A DNA stretch of 64,000 nt from Agrobacterium rosae (lineage in GTDB: Bacteria; Pseudomonadota; Alphaproteobacteria; Rhizobiales; Rhizobiaceae). A program made the translations under genes and the position numbers. Positions 8,983 to 18,058 of the stretch are shown one piece after another; positions within the stretch are counted from its first letter, which is position 1; every line of letters begins with the position of its first letter. The DNA lies in contig NZ_NXEJ01000009.1 in assembly GCF_002915175.1 (NCBI RefSeq), positions 62,001 to 126,000 of the forward strand. The letters run 5' to 3'. A model generated the notes under the pieces. It searched no databases, was not told where the DNA came from, and was given only the letters and a program-made list of their open reading frames with translations.

Positions 8983-10599
8983 ATGGCTGTCGTTTCCAAG
9001 AAAATTCCCGCTCCTGACAAGGTCAAAATCCGCACTGCGCTGCTCTCAGTCTCGGACAAGACGGATATCGTTGAACTGGCAGGCGCGCTGGCCAAGCTCG
9101 GTGTGAAGCTTTTGTCGACGGGAGGCACGTCCAAGGCCATTGCCGATGCGGGTCTTCCAGTGACTGATGTCTCCGATATCACCCAGTTTCCGGAGATCAT
9201 GGATGGTCGCGTCAAGACGTTGCATCCCAATGTCCATGGCGGTCTGCTGGCGATCCGTGACGATGCGGAGCATGTGGAGGCGATGCGCGCGCACGGCATC
9301 GAAGCGATCGATCTTTCCGTGATCAATCTCTATCCTTTCGAGGAGGTCCGCGCCAAGGGCGGTGATTATCCAACAACAGTGGAAAACATTGATATTGGTG
9401 GCCCGGCGATGATCCGCGCTTCTGCCAAAAACCATGCCTATGTCACGGTCCTAACCGATCCCAGCGATTACCCGGAGCTGCTGGAGGCGCTGCAAGCCGA
9501 TGACGGCCAGACGAGCTATGCATTGCGTCAGCGTTTTGCTGCAAAAGCCTACGCCCGGACCGCCGCCTATGACGCCGGGATTTCCAACTGGTTTGCCGAA
9601 GCGCTATCCATAGAGACGCCGCATTACCGCTCGATCGGTGGCGTTCTGAAGGAGAAGATGCGCTATGGCGAAAACCCGCACCAGAGTGCCGGTTTCTATC
9701 TGACGGGAGACAAGCGCCCAGGTGTTGCCACGGCTACGCTTTTGCAGGGCAAGCAGCTTTCCTACAACAATATCAACGACACGGACGCAGCCTATGAGCT
9801 GGTTGCCGAATTCCTGCCGGAAAACGCGCCAGCCGTTGCGATCATCAAGCACGCAAATCCATGTGGTGTGGCCACTGGTGCGACATTGCTGGATGCCTAT
9901 AAGCGTGCCCTCGCCTGCGATCCTGTGTCGGCGTTTGGCGGCGTGATTGCGTTGAACCGGACGCTCGACGCTGAGACGGCCGAAGAAATCATCCAGCTCT
10001 TCACCGAAGTCATTATTGCGCCTGACGTTACCGAAGAAGCAAAGCTGATCGTTGCACGTAAGCCGAACCTGCGCCTTCTTTCCGCCGGTGGCCTGCCGGA
10101 TGCGCGCGCTCCGGGTCTCACAGCGAAAACCGTATCCGGTGGTCTTCTGGTGCAAAGCCGTGACAATGGCATAGTCGAAGACCTCGACCTCAAGGTCGTC
10201 ACCAATCGTGCGCCAACGCCGCAAGAGCTTGAGGATATGAAGTTCGCCTTCAAGATCGCCAAGCACGTGAAGTCCAATGCGGTGATCTATGCCAAGGACG
10301 GACAGACTGCCGGTATCGGTGCGGGTCAGATGAGCCGTATCGATTCAGCCCGTATAGCCGCGCAAAAGGCCGAAGATGCCGCCAAGGCCATGGGGCTCGC
10401 GGAGCCACTCACCAAGGGTTCAGCCGTGGCATCCGAGGCGTTTTATCCCTTTGCGGATGGTTTGCTGGCAGCGATCGCGGCTGGCGCGACCGCTGTTATT
10501 CAGCCGGGTGGCTCGATGCGGGATCAGGATGTCATCGATGCAGCGAACGCGCATGGAGTGGCGATGGTGTTTACGGGCATGCGCCACTTCAAGCACTGA
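8983..10599 (+). CDS. purH: bifunctional AICAR transformylase / IMP cyclohydrolase PurH
   Basis: PurH performs the last two steps of de novo purine synthesis, formylating AICAR and closing the ring to IMP. ATG 8983 is chosen over an upstream GTG at 8935 because GGAG lies nine bases before it and the product then begins close to the conserved ALLSVSDKT. The 538-residue length is normal. The N-terminal cyclohydrolase part shows [11 protein letters not shown] and [13 protein letters not shown]; the C-terminal transformylase part shows [11 protein letters not shown] with the catalytic histidine, and [14 protein letters not shown] palindromic hairpin follows the stop and may end transcription. Confidence 0.97.
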   Translation: MAVVSKKIPAPDKVKIRTALLSVSDKTDIVELAGALAKLGVKLLSTGGTSKAIADAGLPVTDVSDITQFPEIMDGRVKTLHPNVHGGLLAIRDDAEHVEAMRAHGIEAIDLSVINLYPFEEVRAKGGDYPTTVENIDIGGPAMIRASAKNHAYVTVLTDPSDYPELLEALQADDGQTSYALRQRFAAKAYARTAAYDAGISNWFAEALSIETPHYRSIGGVLKEKMRYGENPHQSAGFYLTGDKRPGVATATLLQGKQLSYNNINDTDAAYELVAEFLPENAPAVAIIKHANPCGVATGATLLDAYKRALACDPVSAFGGVIALNRTLDAETAEEIIQLFTEVIIAPDVTEEAKLIVARKPNLRLLSAGGLPDARAPGLTAKTVSGGLLVQSRDNGIVEDLDLKVVTNRAPTPQELEDMKFAFKIAKHVKSNAVIYAKDGQTAGIGAGQMSRIDSARIAAQKAEDAAKAMGLAEPLTKGSAVASEAFYPFADGLLAAIAAGATAVIQPGGSMRDQDVIDAANAHGVAMVFTGMRHFKH

Positions 10600-10638
10600 G
10601 TGGGCCGGCACTCGCCCGGATTACTTCACACAACATTG

Positions 10639-10666
10639 ATGATCCTCGGCTCGTCCCGAGGATCAT
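10639..10666. repeat. single palindromic element after purH (same family as the two-palindrome repeats)
   Basis: ATGATCCTCGG (10639-10649) and CCGAGGATCAT (10656-10666) form an 11-bp perfect stem around the loop CTCGTC. The core GATCCTCGG/CCGAGGATC recurs near 16.9, 21.3 and 58.3 kb. It lies between the convergent purH and hydratase genes and may act as a two-way terminator, although the nearest T-run is about 10 bases away. Confidence 0.75.
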
Positions 10667-10744
10667 GACTGTCCATTTTTATTGGATGCTGTGCAGTGCG
10701 GAATGACGAGGTTTGGCTATGCCCCTCCTCGTATTCTTCCTCAA

Positions 10745-10760
10745 TGTTTCACGTGGGACA
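10745..10760. promoter_or_regulatory. parS-like sequence, 14 of 16 bases
   Basis: TGTTTCACGTGGGACA differs from the perfect parS at 1777 only at positions 12 and 13. It lies in the intergenic region between convergent genes, 9 kb from the main site, where it is free of coding constraint. Whether ParB binds it is unknown. Confidence 0.35.
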
Positions 10761-10765
10761 GGCCC

Positions 10766-12298
10766 TTACGTCACAGAACCCACTTGCCACGGCACGAACT
10801 CGTTGTCCCCATAATCGTAGATTTCGCTGACGGTCTTGTCACCTGAAGCAACAGCGATGATGTGCTCAAAAATTCGTTTGCCGGATTCCTGAATAGTTTC
10901 CTGCCCAGTGACGATCTCGCCGCAGTTGATATCCATATCTTCCTTCATGTGCTCATACATTTCGGAGTTGGTGGCGATCTTGATGCAAGGGGATGGTTTG
11001 AAGCCCGAGACAGAGCCTCGACCTGTGGTGAAGCAGATGACATTACAGCCACCCGCCACCTGACCCGTGACTGCGACGGGATCGTAGCCGGGCGTATCCA
11101 TGAAGACGAAACCGGGTTCGGTGACCGTTTCGGCAAATTCATAGACGGCCTTTAGGGGCATCGAACCACCCTTAGCCACGGCACCCAGCGATTTTTCGAG
11201 AATGGTGGTCAAGCCGCCCAGCTTATTGCCATGGGAGGGGTTGTTGTTCAACTCGTCGCCGTTGCGGGCCGTGTAATCCCGCCACCAGTCGATGCGTTGT
11301 AAGAGCTTTTCCGCTACCGCAGGGGTCACGGCGCGGCGGGTCAGCAGATGCTCAGCCCCATAGATTTCAGGGGTTTCAGCCAGAACCGTGGTGCCGCCAT
11401 TTTGTACGATGAGGTCAGAAGCGTAGCCGAGTGCTGGATTGGCGGAGATGCCCGAATAACCGTCAGACCCACCACACTCCAAAGCGACCTTGAGCGCCGA
11501 CAGCGGTTGTTCGGTTCGTCTCGCAGCATTCACGCCTGGCAGCATGTCTTTGATCTGGGCGATGGCCGCTTCGATTGTTTTGCGCGTGCCCCCATGCTGC
11601 TGGATGGTCATGGTGCGAAGGCGCTCGCCCTCCTCCATTTTGTAATGTTCGAGAATTGGCGCAATCTGGTTGGTTTCGCAGCCAAGCCCGATCAGCAAAA
11701 TGCCGCCGAAATTGGGATGGCGGGCGTACCCTTGAATGGTGCGGATCAGCAGCCGGTAACCTTCCGACTTGGTGTTTATCGCGCAGCCGGTGCTATGGGT
11801 TAAAGCCACGACGCCATCGATATTGTCGAAACCATCAAGTCCACCGTCGCGGTTGAAATAGTCGGCTATGTAGCGCGATACGGTGGCGGAACAGTTTACC
11901 GAGGCAATGACGCCGATATAGTTTCGTGTCCCAACCCCACCCGTTCCTCGGTCGAAGCCCATGAAAGTGCGGCGCTGATCGAGCGGTAGCATTCCTTTTT
12001 CTTCGATATCGACACTGAACTGGTGCGCATGTTCCGAAGGCACCATGGCGAGATTATGCAGGTGCACGAGACGGCCAGGCTCGATATCCTGCGTTGCCAT
12101 GCCGATGACCTGACCGTATTTCAGCACTTCCTCGCCGGTTTTAATGCTGGTCAAGGCAACCTTGTGCCCTCGCCCGATCAGTTCCGCTGTCATAAGGTCA
12201 CCACGACCGGTCGCTCCACCCGGCTGTATCGAACGGCGTGCTACCGCGACATTATCACGGGTGTTGAGCAGAATGGTTGCTTCCGAATTGTCTGTCAC
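10766..12298 (-). CDS. UxaA-family altronate dehydratase-like sugar acid hydro-lyase
   Basis: The 510-residue protein has the full UxaA architecture: an N-terminal SAF-type domain (about residues 10-100) joined to the C-terminal hydratase domain. Visible family stretches are GVGTRNYIGVIASVNCSATV, LTHSTGCAI, ECGGSDGYSGISANPA and CFTTGRGSVSGF with conserved cysteines. Relatives remove water from D-altronate or D-galactarate to give 2-keto-3-deoxy acids. The start is GTG 12298, with a very good AGGAGG ribosome site nearby. It lies 42 bases behind the GntR regulator gene and most likely shares its transcript. The neighbouring genes point to L-fuconate, L-galactonate or a similar acid rather than altronate, but this is inference. 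Confidence 0.88.
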   Translation of the reverse strand: MTDNSEATILLNTRDNVAVARRSIQPGGATGRGDLMTAELIGRGHKVALTSIKTGEEVLKYGQVIGMATQDIEPGRLVHLHNLAMVPSEHAHQFSVDIEEKGMLPLDQRRTFMGFDRGTGGVGTRNYIGVIASVNCSATVSRYIADYFNRDGGLDGFDNIDGVVALTHSTGCAINTKSEGYRLLIRTIQGYARHPNFGGILLIGLGCETNQIAPILEHYKMEEGERLRTMTIQQHGGTRKTIEAAIAQIKDMLPGVNAARRTEQPLSALKVALECGGSDGYSGISANPALGYASDLIVQNGGTTVLAETPEIYGAEHLLTRRAVTPAVAEKLLQRIDWWRDYTARNGDELNNNPSHGNKLGGLTTILEKSLGAVAKGGSMPLKAVYEFAETVTEPGFVFMDTPGYDPVAVTGQVAGGCNVICFTTGRGSVSGFKPSPCIKIATNSEMYEHMKEDMDINCGEIVTGQETIQESGKRIFEHIIAVASGDKTVSEIYDYGDNEFVPWQVGSVT

Positions 12299-12340
12299 GC
12301 GGTCTCCTCCTCGCGAATGTGCTCTTTCAAGCGGGCGTCT

Positions 12341-13033
12341 CTAGTTCTCGACCCATCGTCGTCTGGAGCTGTCCAGATGGCTGTGCATGGTCGATTGAGC
12401 CAACAATGGATCTTTCGCCTCCAGGGCAGCAAGAATTGCCTCATGTTCCTGCAACGCGAATGTCCAGGTATCCTTGTCTTCGAACTTGACCCGAAACTGT
12501 GCCGACATCGGGCTGTGACGCTCATCGAACAAATCCGCGATAAGACGTGCAAGGACGCTGTTGCCGGATTGCTCGGCAATGATCACATGGAACTGCCTGT
12601 CCTGATCCAGTGGCTTGCGTCCAGCCTCTATTTCATTGCGCATCGCATCCAGAGTCGACCGCAATGTTTCAAGCGCGTCCCGATCGATACGACTGGCGGC
12701 AAGCACGATGGTTGTGCCCTCAAGCGCTGCCCGCGCCTGCATCAATTCCGTCGGGCTTTCGCCCAGCGATTTTGTTTGCGTGTTTGGCTGCACTGGTTCG
12801 GGTAGGACATAAACGCCGGAGCCCATGCGGATTTCGACGCTTCCATCGATTTCCAGCGCGATCAGCCCTTCACGAAGGGACGGTCGAGAGACGCCAAGCC
12901 GTTGCGCCAGCTCACGCTCCGGCGGAAGCCTTGAACCCGTCTGAAACTCACCGCTCTCAATCAATTCGCGGATTTGATCCGCAATCTGCTGATAAAGCCT
13001 GCGCGGCTCCATAATTTTGGCCTGACCATTCAT
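12341..13033 (-). CDS. GntR-family (FadR subfamily, FCD domain) transcriptional regulator
   Basis: A 230-residue regulator with an N-terminal winged helix (LYQQIADQIRELIESG, then LPPERELAQRLGVSRPSLREGL at about residues 35-56) and a C-terminal FCD ligand domain (ARAALEGTTIVLAASRI, DRQFHVIIAEQSGN). Such regulators usually bind a sugar acid or keto acid and repress the divergent and downstream genes. ATG 13033 was chosen; ATGs at 13057 and 13012 are possible. It lies between the divergent ABC transporter operon and the hydratase gene, so it probably controls both. TTGG-CCAA-like inverted sequences lie in the shared gap. Confidence 0.92.
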   Translation of the reverse strand: MNGQAKIMEPRRLYQQIADQIRELIESGEFQTGSRLPPERELAQRLGVSRPSLREGLIALEIDGSVEIRMGSGVYVLPEPVQPNTQTKSLGESPTELMQARAALEGTTIVLAASRIDRDALETLRSTLDAMRNEIEAGRKPLDQDRQFHVIIAEQSGNSVLARLIADLFDERHSPMSAQFRVKFEDKDTWTFALQEHEAILAALEAKDPLLAQSTMHSHLDSSRRRWVEN

Positions 13034-13064
13034 ATGAGTTCCGCGCGACCAGCGCACACCTTAA

Positions 13065-13212
13065 GATTTGGCCTTACCGTACCCTCAACATCAAACAGAC
13101 GCAAGATAATGTTTATAGTATTGAAATTAATAAATAATTTTAGATATTTCTTTTAATTTATCAATTTCAAACGACGCTCATCTCCCCCGCATTCCAAAAT
13201 TGGCTTGACCAA
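13065..13212. promoter_or_regulatory. AT-rich divergent control region with candidate GntR operator
   Basis: Between the regulator and the transporter lies an AT-rich stretch (about 13108-13170). It is bounded on the right by TTGG-CTTGA-CCAA (13200-13212), a perfect 4-base inverted repeat with a 5-base centre. On the left is TTGGCCTTACCGTA near 13068, which shares the TTGGC..T.ACC pattern. FadR-type regulators often bind TTGGT/ACCAA-like palindromes, so these two are the best operator candidates. Promoter elements could not be assigned with confidence. Confidence 0.35.
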
Positions 13213-13288
13213 GGTAAAAATGCGGCCTAACCATTCCGCCTATTCGCAGCGTCTTGGGTGGAGTTAGGGCGCTATCGGGAGGATTTGG

Positions 13289-14863
13289 ATGTCGCATCGC
13301 GCATCGACTGCTCAGGACGAAATTGTTGGCGACAACGCTGTGCGTGAGCATGGTCGCGTTGTGCTTCGCCTGGACAATATCAGCAAGGAATTCCCGGGCG
13401 TCAAAGCGCTGAGCGACGTGCATTTCGATCTGCGTTCTGGTGAGGTGCATGCCGTTTGCGGTGAGAACGGCGCTGGAAAATCAACGCTGATGAAGATCGT
13501 CAGTGGTGTGTACCAACCCACCAGCGGCACCATTTTGCACAAGGGCGAAAAGGTTCAGTACGCCTCGCCGCTGGAATCGGAAGCGGCTGGCATTGCCATC
13601 ATCCACCAGGAACTGAACCTCGTTCCGCATTTGAGCATCGCCGAAAACATCTATCTGGCGCGCGAGCCGAAAAAGGCATTTCTGGTTGACCGCAAGAAAC
13701 TACGCGCTGACGCCAAGCGCTGTCTCGACCGGCTCGGTGTCGATCTCAACCCTGACCAACTGGTGCGCGGTCTCTCTGTTGCGCAATGTCAGATGGTTGA
13801 GATTGCCAAGGCATTGTCTCTCGATGCGGAAGTTCTGATCATGGACGAGCCGACGTCGTCGTTGACGGAGCAGGAAACGCGGCTCTTGTTCAAGGTCATC
13901 CGTGATCTCAAGGCATCAGGCGTCGGCATCGTCTATATCTCGCACCGTCTGGACGAGATGGCAGAGATCGTTGATCGCGTGACGGTTTTGCGTGATGGGC
14001 GTCATATCTCGACCGATGATTTCGACGCTGTTACGGTTGACGATATCGTCACACGTATGGTGGGCCGGTCGCTGGAGGAGAAGTTTCCAGAGCGAACATC
14101 CAAGCCGACCGATGAGGTGATTTTCGCGGTTGAAGGTCTGACGCGCACCGGCGTGTTTCACGATGTCAGCTTCGAACTGCGTCGCGGTGAAATCTTAGGG
14201 TTTGCAGGTTTGATGGGTGCCGGTCGTACAGAAGTGGCGCGGGCCATTTTCGGAGCCGATGCCTTTGACGCGGGAACGGTCACCTTCGAGGGACGTACCT
14301 TGTCCATCAAGTCGCCACAGGATGCGATTGAAAACGGCATCGCCTATCTCTCCGAAGACCGGAAAACCGATGGCCTCGCCATCAAGATGTCGGTCGCCGC
14401 GAATACGTCGCTGGCCAATATGGAGGCCGTCTCCAGCCGTTTCGGATTGATTGATTTTAAGAAACATGACGAGGTTGCCAAGCGTTACGTCGATCTTTTG
14501 AACATCCGCACACCCTCCATCAAGCAGACAGTGCGGCTTTTGTCCGGCGGCAACCAGCAGAAGATCATTATCGGCAAATGGCTGTTTCGCCAGTCTCGCG
14601 TCCTGTTCTTCGATGAGCCGACGCGCGGCATCGATGTCGGTGCGAAGTTCGCGATCTACCAAATCATGGATGAGCTGGCTGCCAAGGGCATCGGCGTCAT
14701 TCTCATCAGCTCCGAACTGCCGGAAGTGCTGGGGCTGACGGACAGGATTGCGGTGTTCCACGAAGGCAGAATTACCGGAATTCTGGAAACGGCCAAGACC
14801 AATCAGGAAGAAATCATGCGCTATGCCTCCGGCTATAGCAGCGGAGATAGACATGTCGGTTAG
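13289..14863 (+). CDS. sugar ABC transporter ATP-binding protein, RbsA/XylG/MglA type
   Basis: The 524-residue protein is a double ATPase of the carbohydrate-uptake-2 family. The first half has Walker A GENGAGKSTLMK near residue 58, signature LSVAQCQMVEIAKALS and Walker B VLIMDEPTS. The second half has the degenerate GLMGAGRTEVARA in place of Walker A, and LSGGNQQKIIIGKWL with LFFDEPTRGIDVG. A GGAGGA site lies just before ATG 13289. The gene overlaps the permease by 11 bases. With the permease and binding protein it forms an importer, probably for the sugar degraded by the genes that follow. Confidence 0.95.
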   Translation: MSHRASTAQDEIVGDNAVREHGRVVLRLDNISKEFPGVKALSDVHFDLRSGEVHAVCGENGAGKSTLMKIVSGVYQPTSGTILHKGEKVQYASPLESEAAGIAIIHQELNLVPHLSIAENIYLAREPKKAFLVDRKKLRADAKRCLDRLGVDLNPDQLVRGLSVAQCQMVEIAKALSLDAEVLIMDEPTSSLTEQETRLLFKVIRDLKASGVGIVYISHRLDEMAEIVDRVTVLRDGRHISTDDFDAVTVDDIVTRMVGRSLEEKFPERTSKPTDEVIFAVEGLTRTGVFHDVSFELRRGEILGFAGLMGAGRTEVARAIFGADAFDAGTVTFEGRTLSIKSPQDAIENGIAYLSEDRKTDGLAIKMSVAANTSLANMEAVSSRFGLIDFKKHDEVAKRYVDLLNIRTPSIKQTVRLLSGGNQQKIIIGKWLFRQSRVLFFDEPTRGIDVGAKFAIYQIMDELAAKGIGVILISSELPEVLGLTDRIAVFHEGRITGILETAKTNQEEIMRYASGYSSGDRHVG

Positions 14864-15875
14864 TCCAGAAACACCCAAGCGTTTTTCCTTCAGCGACCGG
14901 CAGAAGGACATCATCCAGAAGTTCGCCGCGCTCGGCAGTCTGGTGCTTCTGACGATCGTGTTTTCAGCCACCAGCAATGCGTTCTTCACCGTCAACAACG
15001 CCATGACGATTGCCTTGCAGGTGACGTCGATTGCCCTGCTTGGCATTGGCGCGACCTGCGTTATCATCACTGGCGGCATTGATCTTTCGGTGGGCTCGGT
15101 GCTGGCGCTGGCAGGTGTGGTCGCAGCTCTCGCGGTAAAAGAGTTGGGCATGCCGGTGCCGGTTGGCATGTTCTTCGGCATTCTGACGGGTTCTCTCTGC
15201 GGCCTTATCAATGGCTTGCTGGTCACGCGCTTCAAGCTGCCGCCGTTTATCGCAACACTCGGCATGATGCTGATTGCCCGCGGTGTCGCTCTGCAAATCA
15301 CCGGTGCGCGGGCCGTTTCCGGCCTTGGCGAGTCCTTTGGTGTGCTGGGCAACGGCGCTTTGTTCCGCATCGTCAACATCGGCGATGACGGATTTCCGAA
15401 TGTGGTATTTCCCGGCATTCCCTACCCGGTCATTTTGATGATCGTGATCGCGATTGCCGTTTCCTTCATGCTGAACCGCTCGGTGCTGGGACGGCACATC
15501 TATGCGGTAGGCTCGAATGCGGAAGCCGCTCGGCTGTCCGGCGTCAACGTCGCCCGCGTCACCAACTTTACCTACGTGTTGTCTGGCACGCTGGCGGGTT
15601 TGACCGGCTGTGTGCTGATGTCTCGCCTTGTCACAGCGCAGCCGAACGAGGGCGTGATGTATGAGCTGGATGCCATCGCCAGTGCCGTCATTGGTGGCAC
15701 ATCGCTGATTGGTGGTGTCGGCACGATTTCTGGCACGGCTATCGGTGCCTTCGTCATAGGCATTTTGCGCAATGGCCTCAACATGAACGGCGTTTCAGCC
15801 TTCACACAGCAGATTATCATCGGTCTGGTTATTCTCGGTACGGTCTGGATCGACCAGCTGCGCAACCGCCGATGA
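14853..15875 (+). CDS. sugar ABC transporter permease, RbsC/XylH type
   Basis: A 340-residue membrane protein with about eight to ten hydrophobic segments, including LGSLVLLTIVFSATSNAF at the N-terminus. The family stretches ITGGIDLSVGSVLALAGV and VYAVGSNAEAARLSGVNV-like (here IYAVGSNAEAARLSG) are clear, as is ASAVIGGTSLIGGVGTISG. ATG 14853 is inside the end of the ATPase gene and gives an 11-base overlap; longer upstream frames have no family match. It forms the channel of the importer. Confidence 0.95.
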   Translation: MSVSPETPKRFSFSDRQKDIIQKFAALGSLVLLTIVFSATSNAFFTVNNAMTIALQVTSIALLGIGATCVIITGGIDLSVGSVLALAGVVAALAVKELGMPVPVGMFFGILTGSLCGLINGLLVTRFKLPPFIATLGMMLIARGVALQITGARAVSGLGESFGVLGNGALFRIVNIGDDGFPNVVFPGIPYPVILMIVIAIAVSFMLNRSVLGRHIYAVGSNAEAARLSGVNVARVTNFTYVLSGTLAGLTGCVLMSRLVTAQPNEGVMYELDAIASAVIGGTSLIGGVGTISGTAIGAFVIGILRNGLNMNGVSAFTQQIIIGLVILGTVWIDQLRNRR

Positions 15876-15957
15876 TCTATAGGGGTGCGGACCTTTTCCG
15901 CGGGAAACCGGCACGGCGATGAGGAGATATCGCTGTGCCGGCACAATGGAGGAAAAC

Positions 15958-16899
15958 ATGAAAAAGCTTACGACTGCCCTTTTGACATCGGTGATTGCGC
16001 TGTGGAGCGTTTCCACCGTTGAGGCCGGTGAAATCGCCGTCATCGTCAAGACCGTGAACTCCACTTTCTGGCAGAACGTCCAGAAGGGTGCGGATGCCGC
16101 GATCAAGGACTCCAAGGGCAACACCATGACCTTCCAGGGTCCGGCCTCGGAATCAGCCATCGCCGATCAGGTCAACATGGTGGAAAATGCCGTCAACCGT
16201 AAGGTCGCTGGCATTGTTCTCGCCCCTTCCGATCCGGATGCGCTGGTTCCTGCCGTGAAAAAGGCCTGGGAAGCTCGCATCCCCGTTGTCATCGTAGACT
16301 CGCAGCTCGCCAAGGGTGCGGAGCAATATTACCAGTCCTTCCTCGCGACCGATAACAAAAAAGCTGGTGAGCTGGCTGCGCAGGCACTGATCGACAAGGT
16401 TGGCAAGGAAGGCAAGATTGCGGTCATGTCCTATGTCGCCGGTGCCGGTTCTGAAATCGGCCGCGTTGGCGGTTTCACCGATTACATCAAGGCCAACTCC
16501 AAGCTTCAGATTGTCGGCCCTTATTATTCGCAGTCTCAGATGGCGACGGCGCTAAATCAGACAACGGACGTTCTGGCTGCCAATTCCGATCTCAAAGGCA
16601 TTTTCGGTGCCAATGAACCGACTGCCATTGGCGTTGGTCGTGCGCTTGCGCAATCCGGTAAGGCGGGCAAGGTTGTCGCCATTGGCTTTGACGGCAATCA
16701 GGACCTTCAGGGCTTTGTCAAGGATGGCACGCTAGCGGGTATCGTGGTGCAGGGTTCGTACCAGATGGGTGAACTGGGTGTTCAGACCGTCTCCAAGCTT
16801 ATCGCCAAGGAAAAGGTCGAGAAGTTCGTTGATACCGGCGTCGTGGTGGTAACAAAGGACAACATCGACAAGCCGGAAGCCAAGAACGTTCTTTATTAA
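15958..16899 (+). CDS. periplasmic sugar-binding protein, RbsB type
   Basis: The 313-residue product begins with a signal peptide (MKKLTTALLTSVIALWSVSTVEA, cut expected after VEA), followed by the periplasmic-binding-protein-like domain. Typical stretches are FWQNVQKGADAAIKD, VAGIVLAPSDPDALVPAV and the hinge region VVAIGFDGNQDLQGFVKDG. ATG 15958 follows GGAGGAAAAC, an ideal ribosome site; an in-frame ATG at 15919 would bury the signal peptide. It is the last of the three importer genes, 82 bases after the permease, and is followed by a two-palindrome repeat. The ligand cannot be read from the sequence; L-fucose or a related 6-deoxy or hexose sugar is inferred. Confidence 0.95.
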   Translation: MKKLTTALLTSVIALWSVSTVEAGEIAVIVKTVNSTFWQNVQKGADAAIKDSKGNTMTFQGPASESAIADQVNMVENAVNRKVAGIVLAPSDPDALVPAVKKAWEARIPVVIVDSQLAKGAEQYYQSFLATDNKKAGELAAQALIDKVGKEGKIAVMSYVAGAGSEIGRVGGFTDYIKANSKLQIVGPYYSQSQMATALNQTTDVLAANSDLKGIFGANEPTAIGVGRALAQSGKAGKVVAIGFDGNQDLQGFVKDGTLAGIVVQGSYQMGELGVQTVSKLIAKEKVEKFVDTGVVVVTKDNIDKPEAKNVLY

Positions 16900-16913
16900 G
16901 TCTACTTGACGTC

Positions 16914-16992
16914 ATGCTCGGGCTTGTCCCGAGCATCTGCCAACGTTTCGGTTTTTGCGACGTGAATGGATCCTCGGGACAGGCCCGAGGAT
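16914..16992. repeat. two-palindrome interspersed repeat (RIME-like), copy A
   Basis: Two hairpins are separated by 33 bases: ATGCTCGGG-CTTGT-CCCGAGCAT (16914-16936) and ATCCTCGGG-ACAGG-CCCGAGGAT (16970-16992). The outer flanks GTCATG and GATGAC are also inverted copies of each other. It lies between the sugar-binding protein gene and the aldose dehydrogenase gene and could reduce read-through. Rhizobial RIME elements are known to be about 100 bp with two large palindromes; assignment to that family is from memory. Confidence 0.8.
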
Positions 16993-17042
16993 GACGTGCC
17001 AAAAATATAAACTACCAAGAATTAGCTTTCGAAAGTGCTACG

Positions 17043-18056
17043 ATGAAAGTATCCGAAAAACGTAAAATCCCTCGCCGTGATGTGGATGTGACCGTGATGG
17101 GCCTTGGCTGTGCCCAGATGGGTAATCTTTACCGGGTCACGCCCTATGCGGAATCGAAGGGCGCTTTCGACACGGCCTGGCAGCACGGCATGCGTTATTT
17201 CGATACTGCACCCTTTTACGGTTACACCCGCTCTGAGCGCCGCCTGGGTACGATGGTGACGGAGCATGAGCGCGGCGATTATACGCTGAGTACCAAGGTC
17301 GGGCGTGTAATGGTGCCAGATGAAACGGTGGGCCCGGAAGAGGATGCCTATATCGCGCCCCTGCCCTTCCGTCCGGTCTATGATTATTCCCATGATGGTA
17401 TCCTGCGCTCCTTCGAGGCCAGCCAGCAGCGGCTTGGCATTCTGAAGCCGGATATCCTTTATATTCACGATATCGGTCCTTTCACCCATGGCGACAAGCA
17501 TCAGCACTACTGGGACCAGCTGACAACGGGCGGTGGTTTCAAGGCACTCGGCAAACTGCGCGACGAAGGCTCTACGGGTGCCGTTGGCCTTGGCGTCAAC
17601 GAATGGGAAGTTGTCCGTAGCGCAATGGAGGTCTTCGACATCGACGTTGCGATGCTGGCCGGGCGCTATACGTTGCTGGAACAGAGCAGCCTCGATTTCC
17701 TCAATACATGTGCCACACGCGGCGTCGCCATTGTCGTCGCGGGCGCGTTCAATTCCGGTATTCTGGCGGGCAATCGCAAATTCAATTACGAGGACGCGCC
17801 AGCCGATATTCTGGCCAAAGTCGATGCCCTCCATGAGGTCTGCGAAGAACTCGGCGTTTCCTTGCAGGCGGCTGCGCTGCAATTTCCGCTGGCGCATGCC
17901 GCTGCGGTCACGGTGGTGTCGGGCGCACGCAACGCGCAACAACTGTCTTCCAACATCGAATGGTTCGAGCAGGATATTCCGCCGGAATTCTGGAGTGAGC
18001 TTCAAAGGCGGGAGCTGATTGCGGAGGGTGCGCCGGTGCCGGGAGGCAGGGTCTGA
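17043..18056 (+). CDS. aldo/keto reductase, probable L-fucose / D-threo-aldose 1-dehydrogenase
   Basis: A 337-residue aldo/keto reductase with the family features GLGCAQMGNLYR near the start, DTAPFYGYTRSERRLG with the active-site tyrosine region, STKVGRV, and SVQAAALQFPL-like C-terminal parts (here SLQAAALQFPLAHAA). It resembles NAD(P)-dependent dehydrogenases that oxidise L-fucose or L-galactose at C1 to the lactone. Identification rests mainly on the following gene, a fuconolactonase-like hydrolase that starts two bases after the stop, and on the fuconate dehydratase further on. A pyridoxal reductase-like activity cannot be excluded by sequence alone. Confidence 0.85.
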   Translation: MKVSEKRKIPRRDVDVTVMGLGCAQMGNLYRVTPYAESKGAFDTAWQHGMRYFDTAPFYGYTRSERRLGTMVTEHERGDYTLSTKVGRVMVPDETVGPEEDAYIAPLPFRPVYDYSHDGILRSFEASQQRLGILKPDILYIHDIGPFTHGDKHQHYWDQLTTGGGFKALGKLRDEGSTGAVGLGVNEWEVVRSAMEVFDIDVAMLAGRYTLLEQSSLDFLNTCATRGVAIVVAGAFNSGILAGNRKFNYEDAPADILAKVDALHEVCEELGVSLQAAALQFPLAHAAAVTVVSGARNAQQLSSNIEWFEQDIPPEFWSELQRRELIAEGAPVPGGRV

Positions 18057-18058
18057 CC

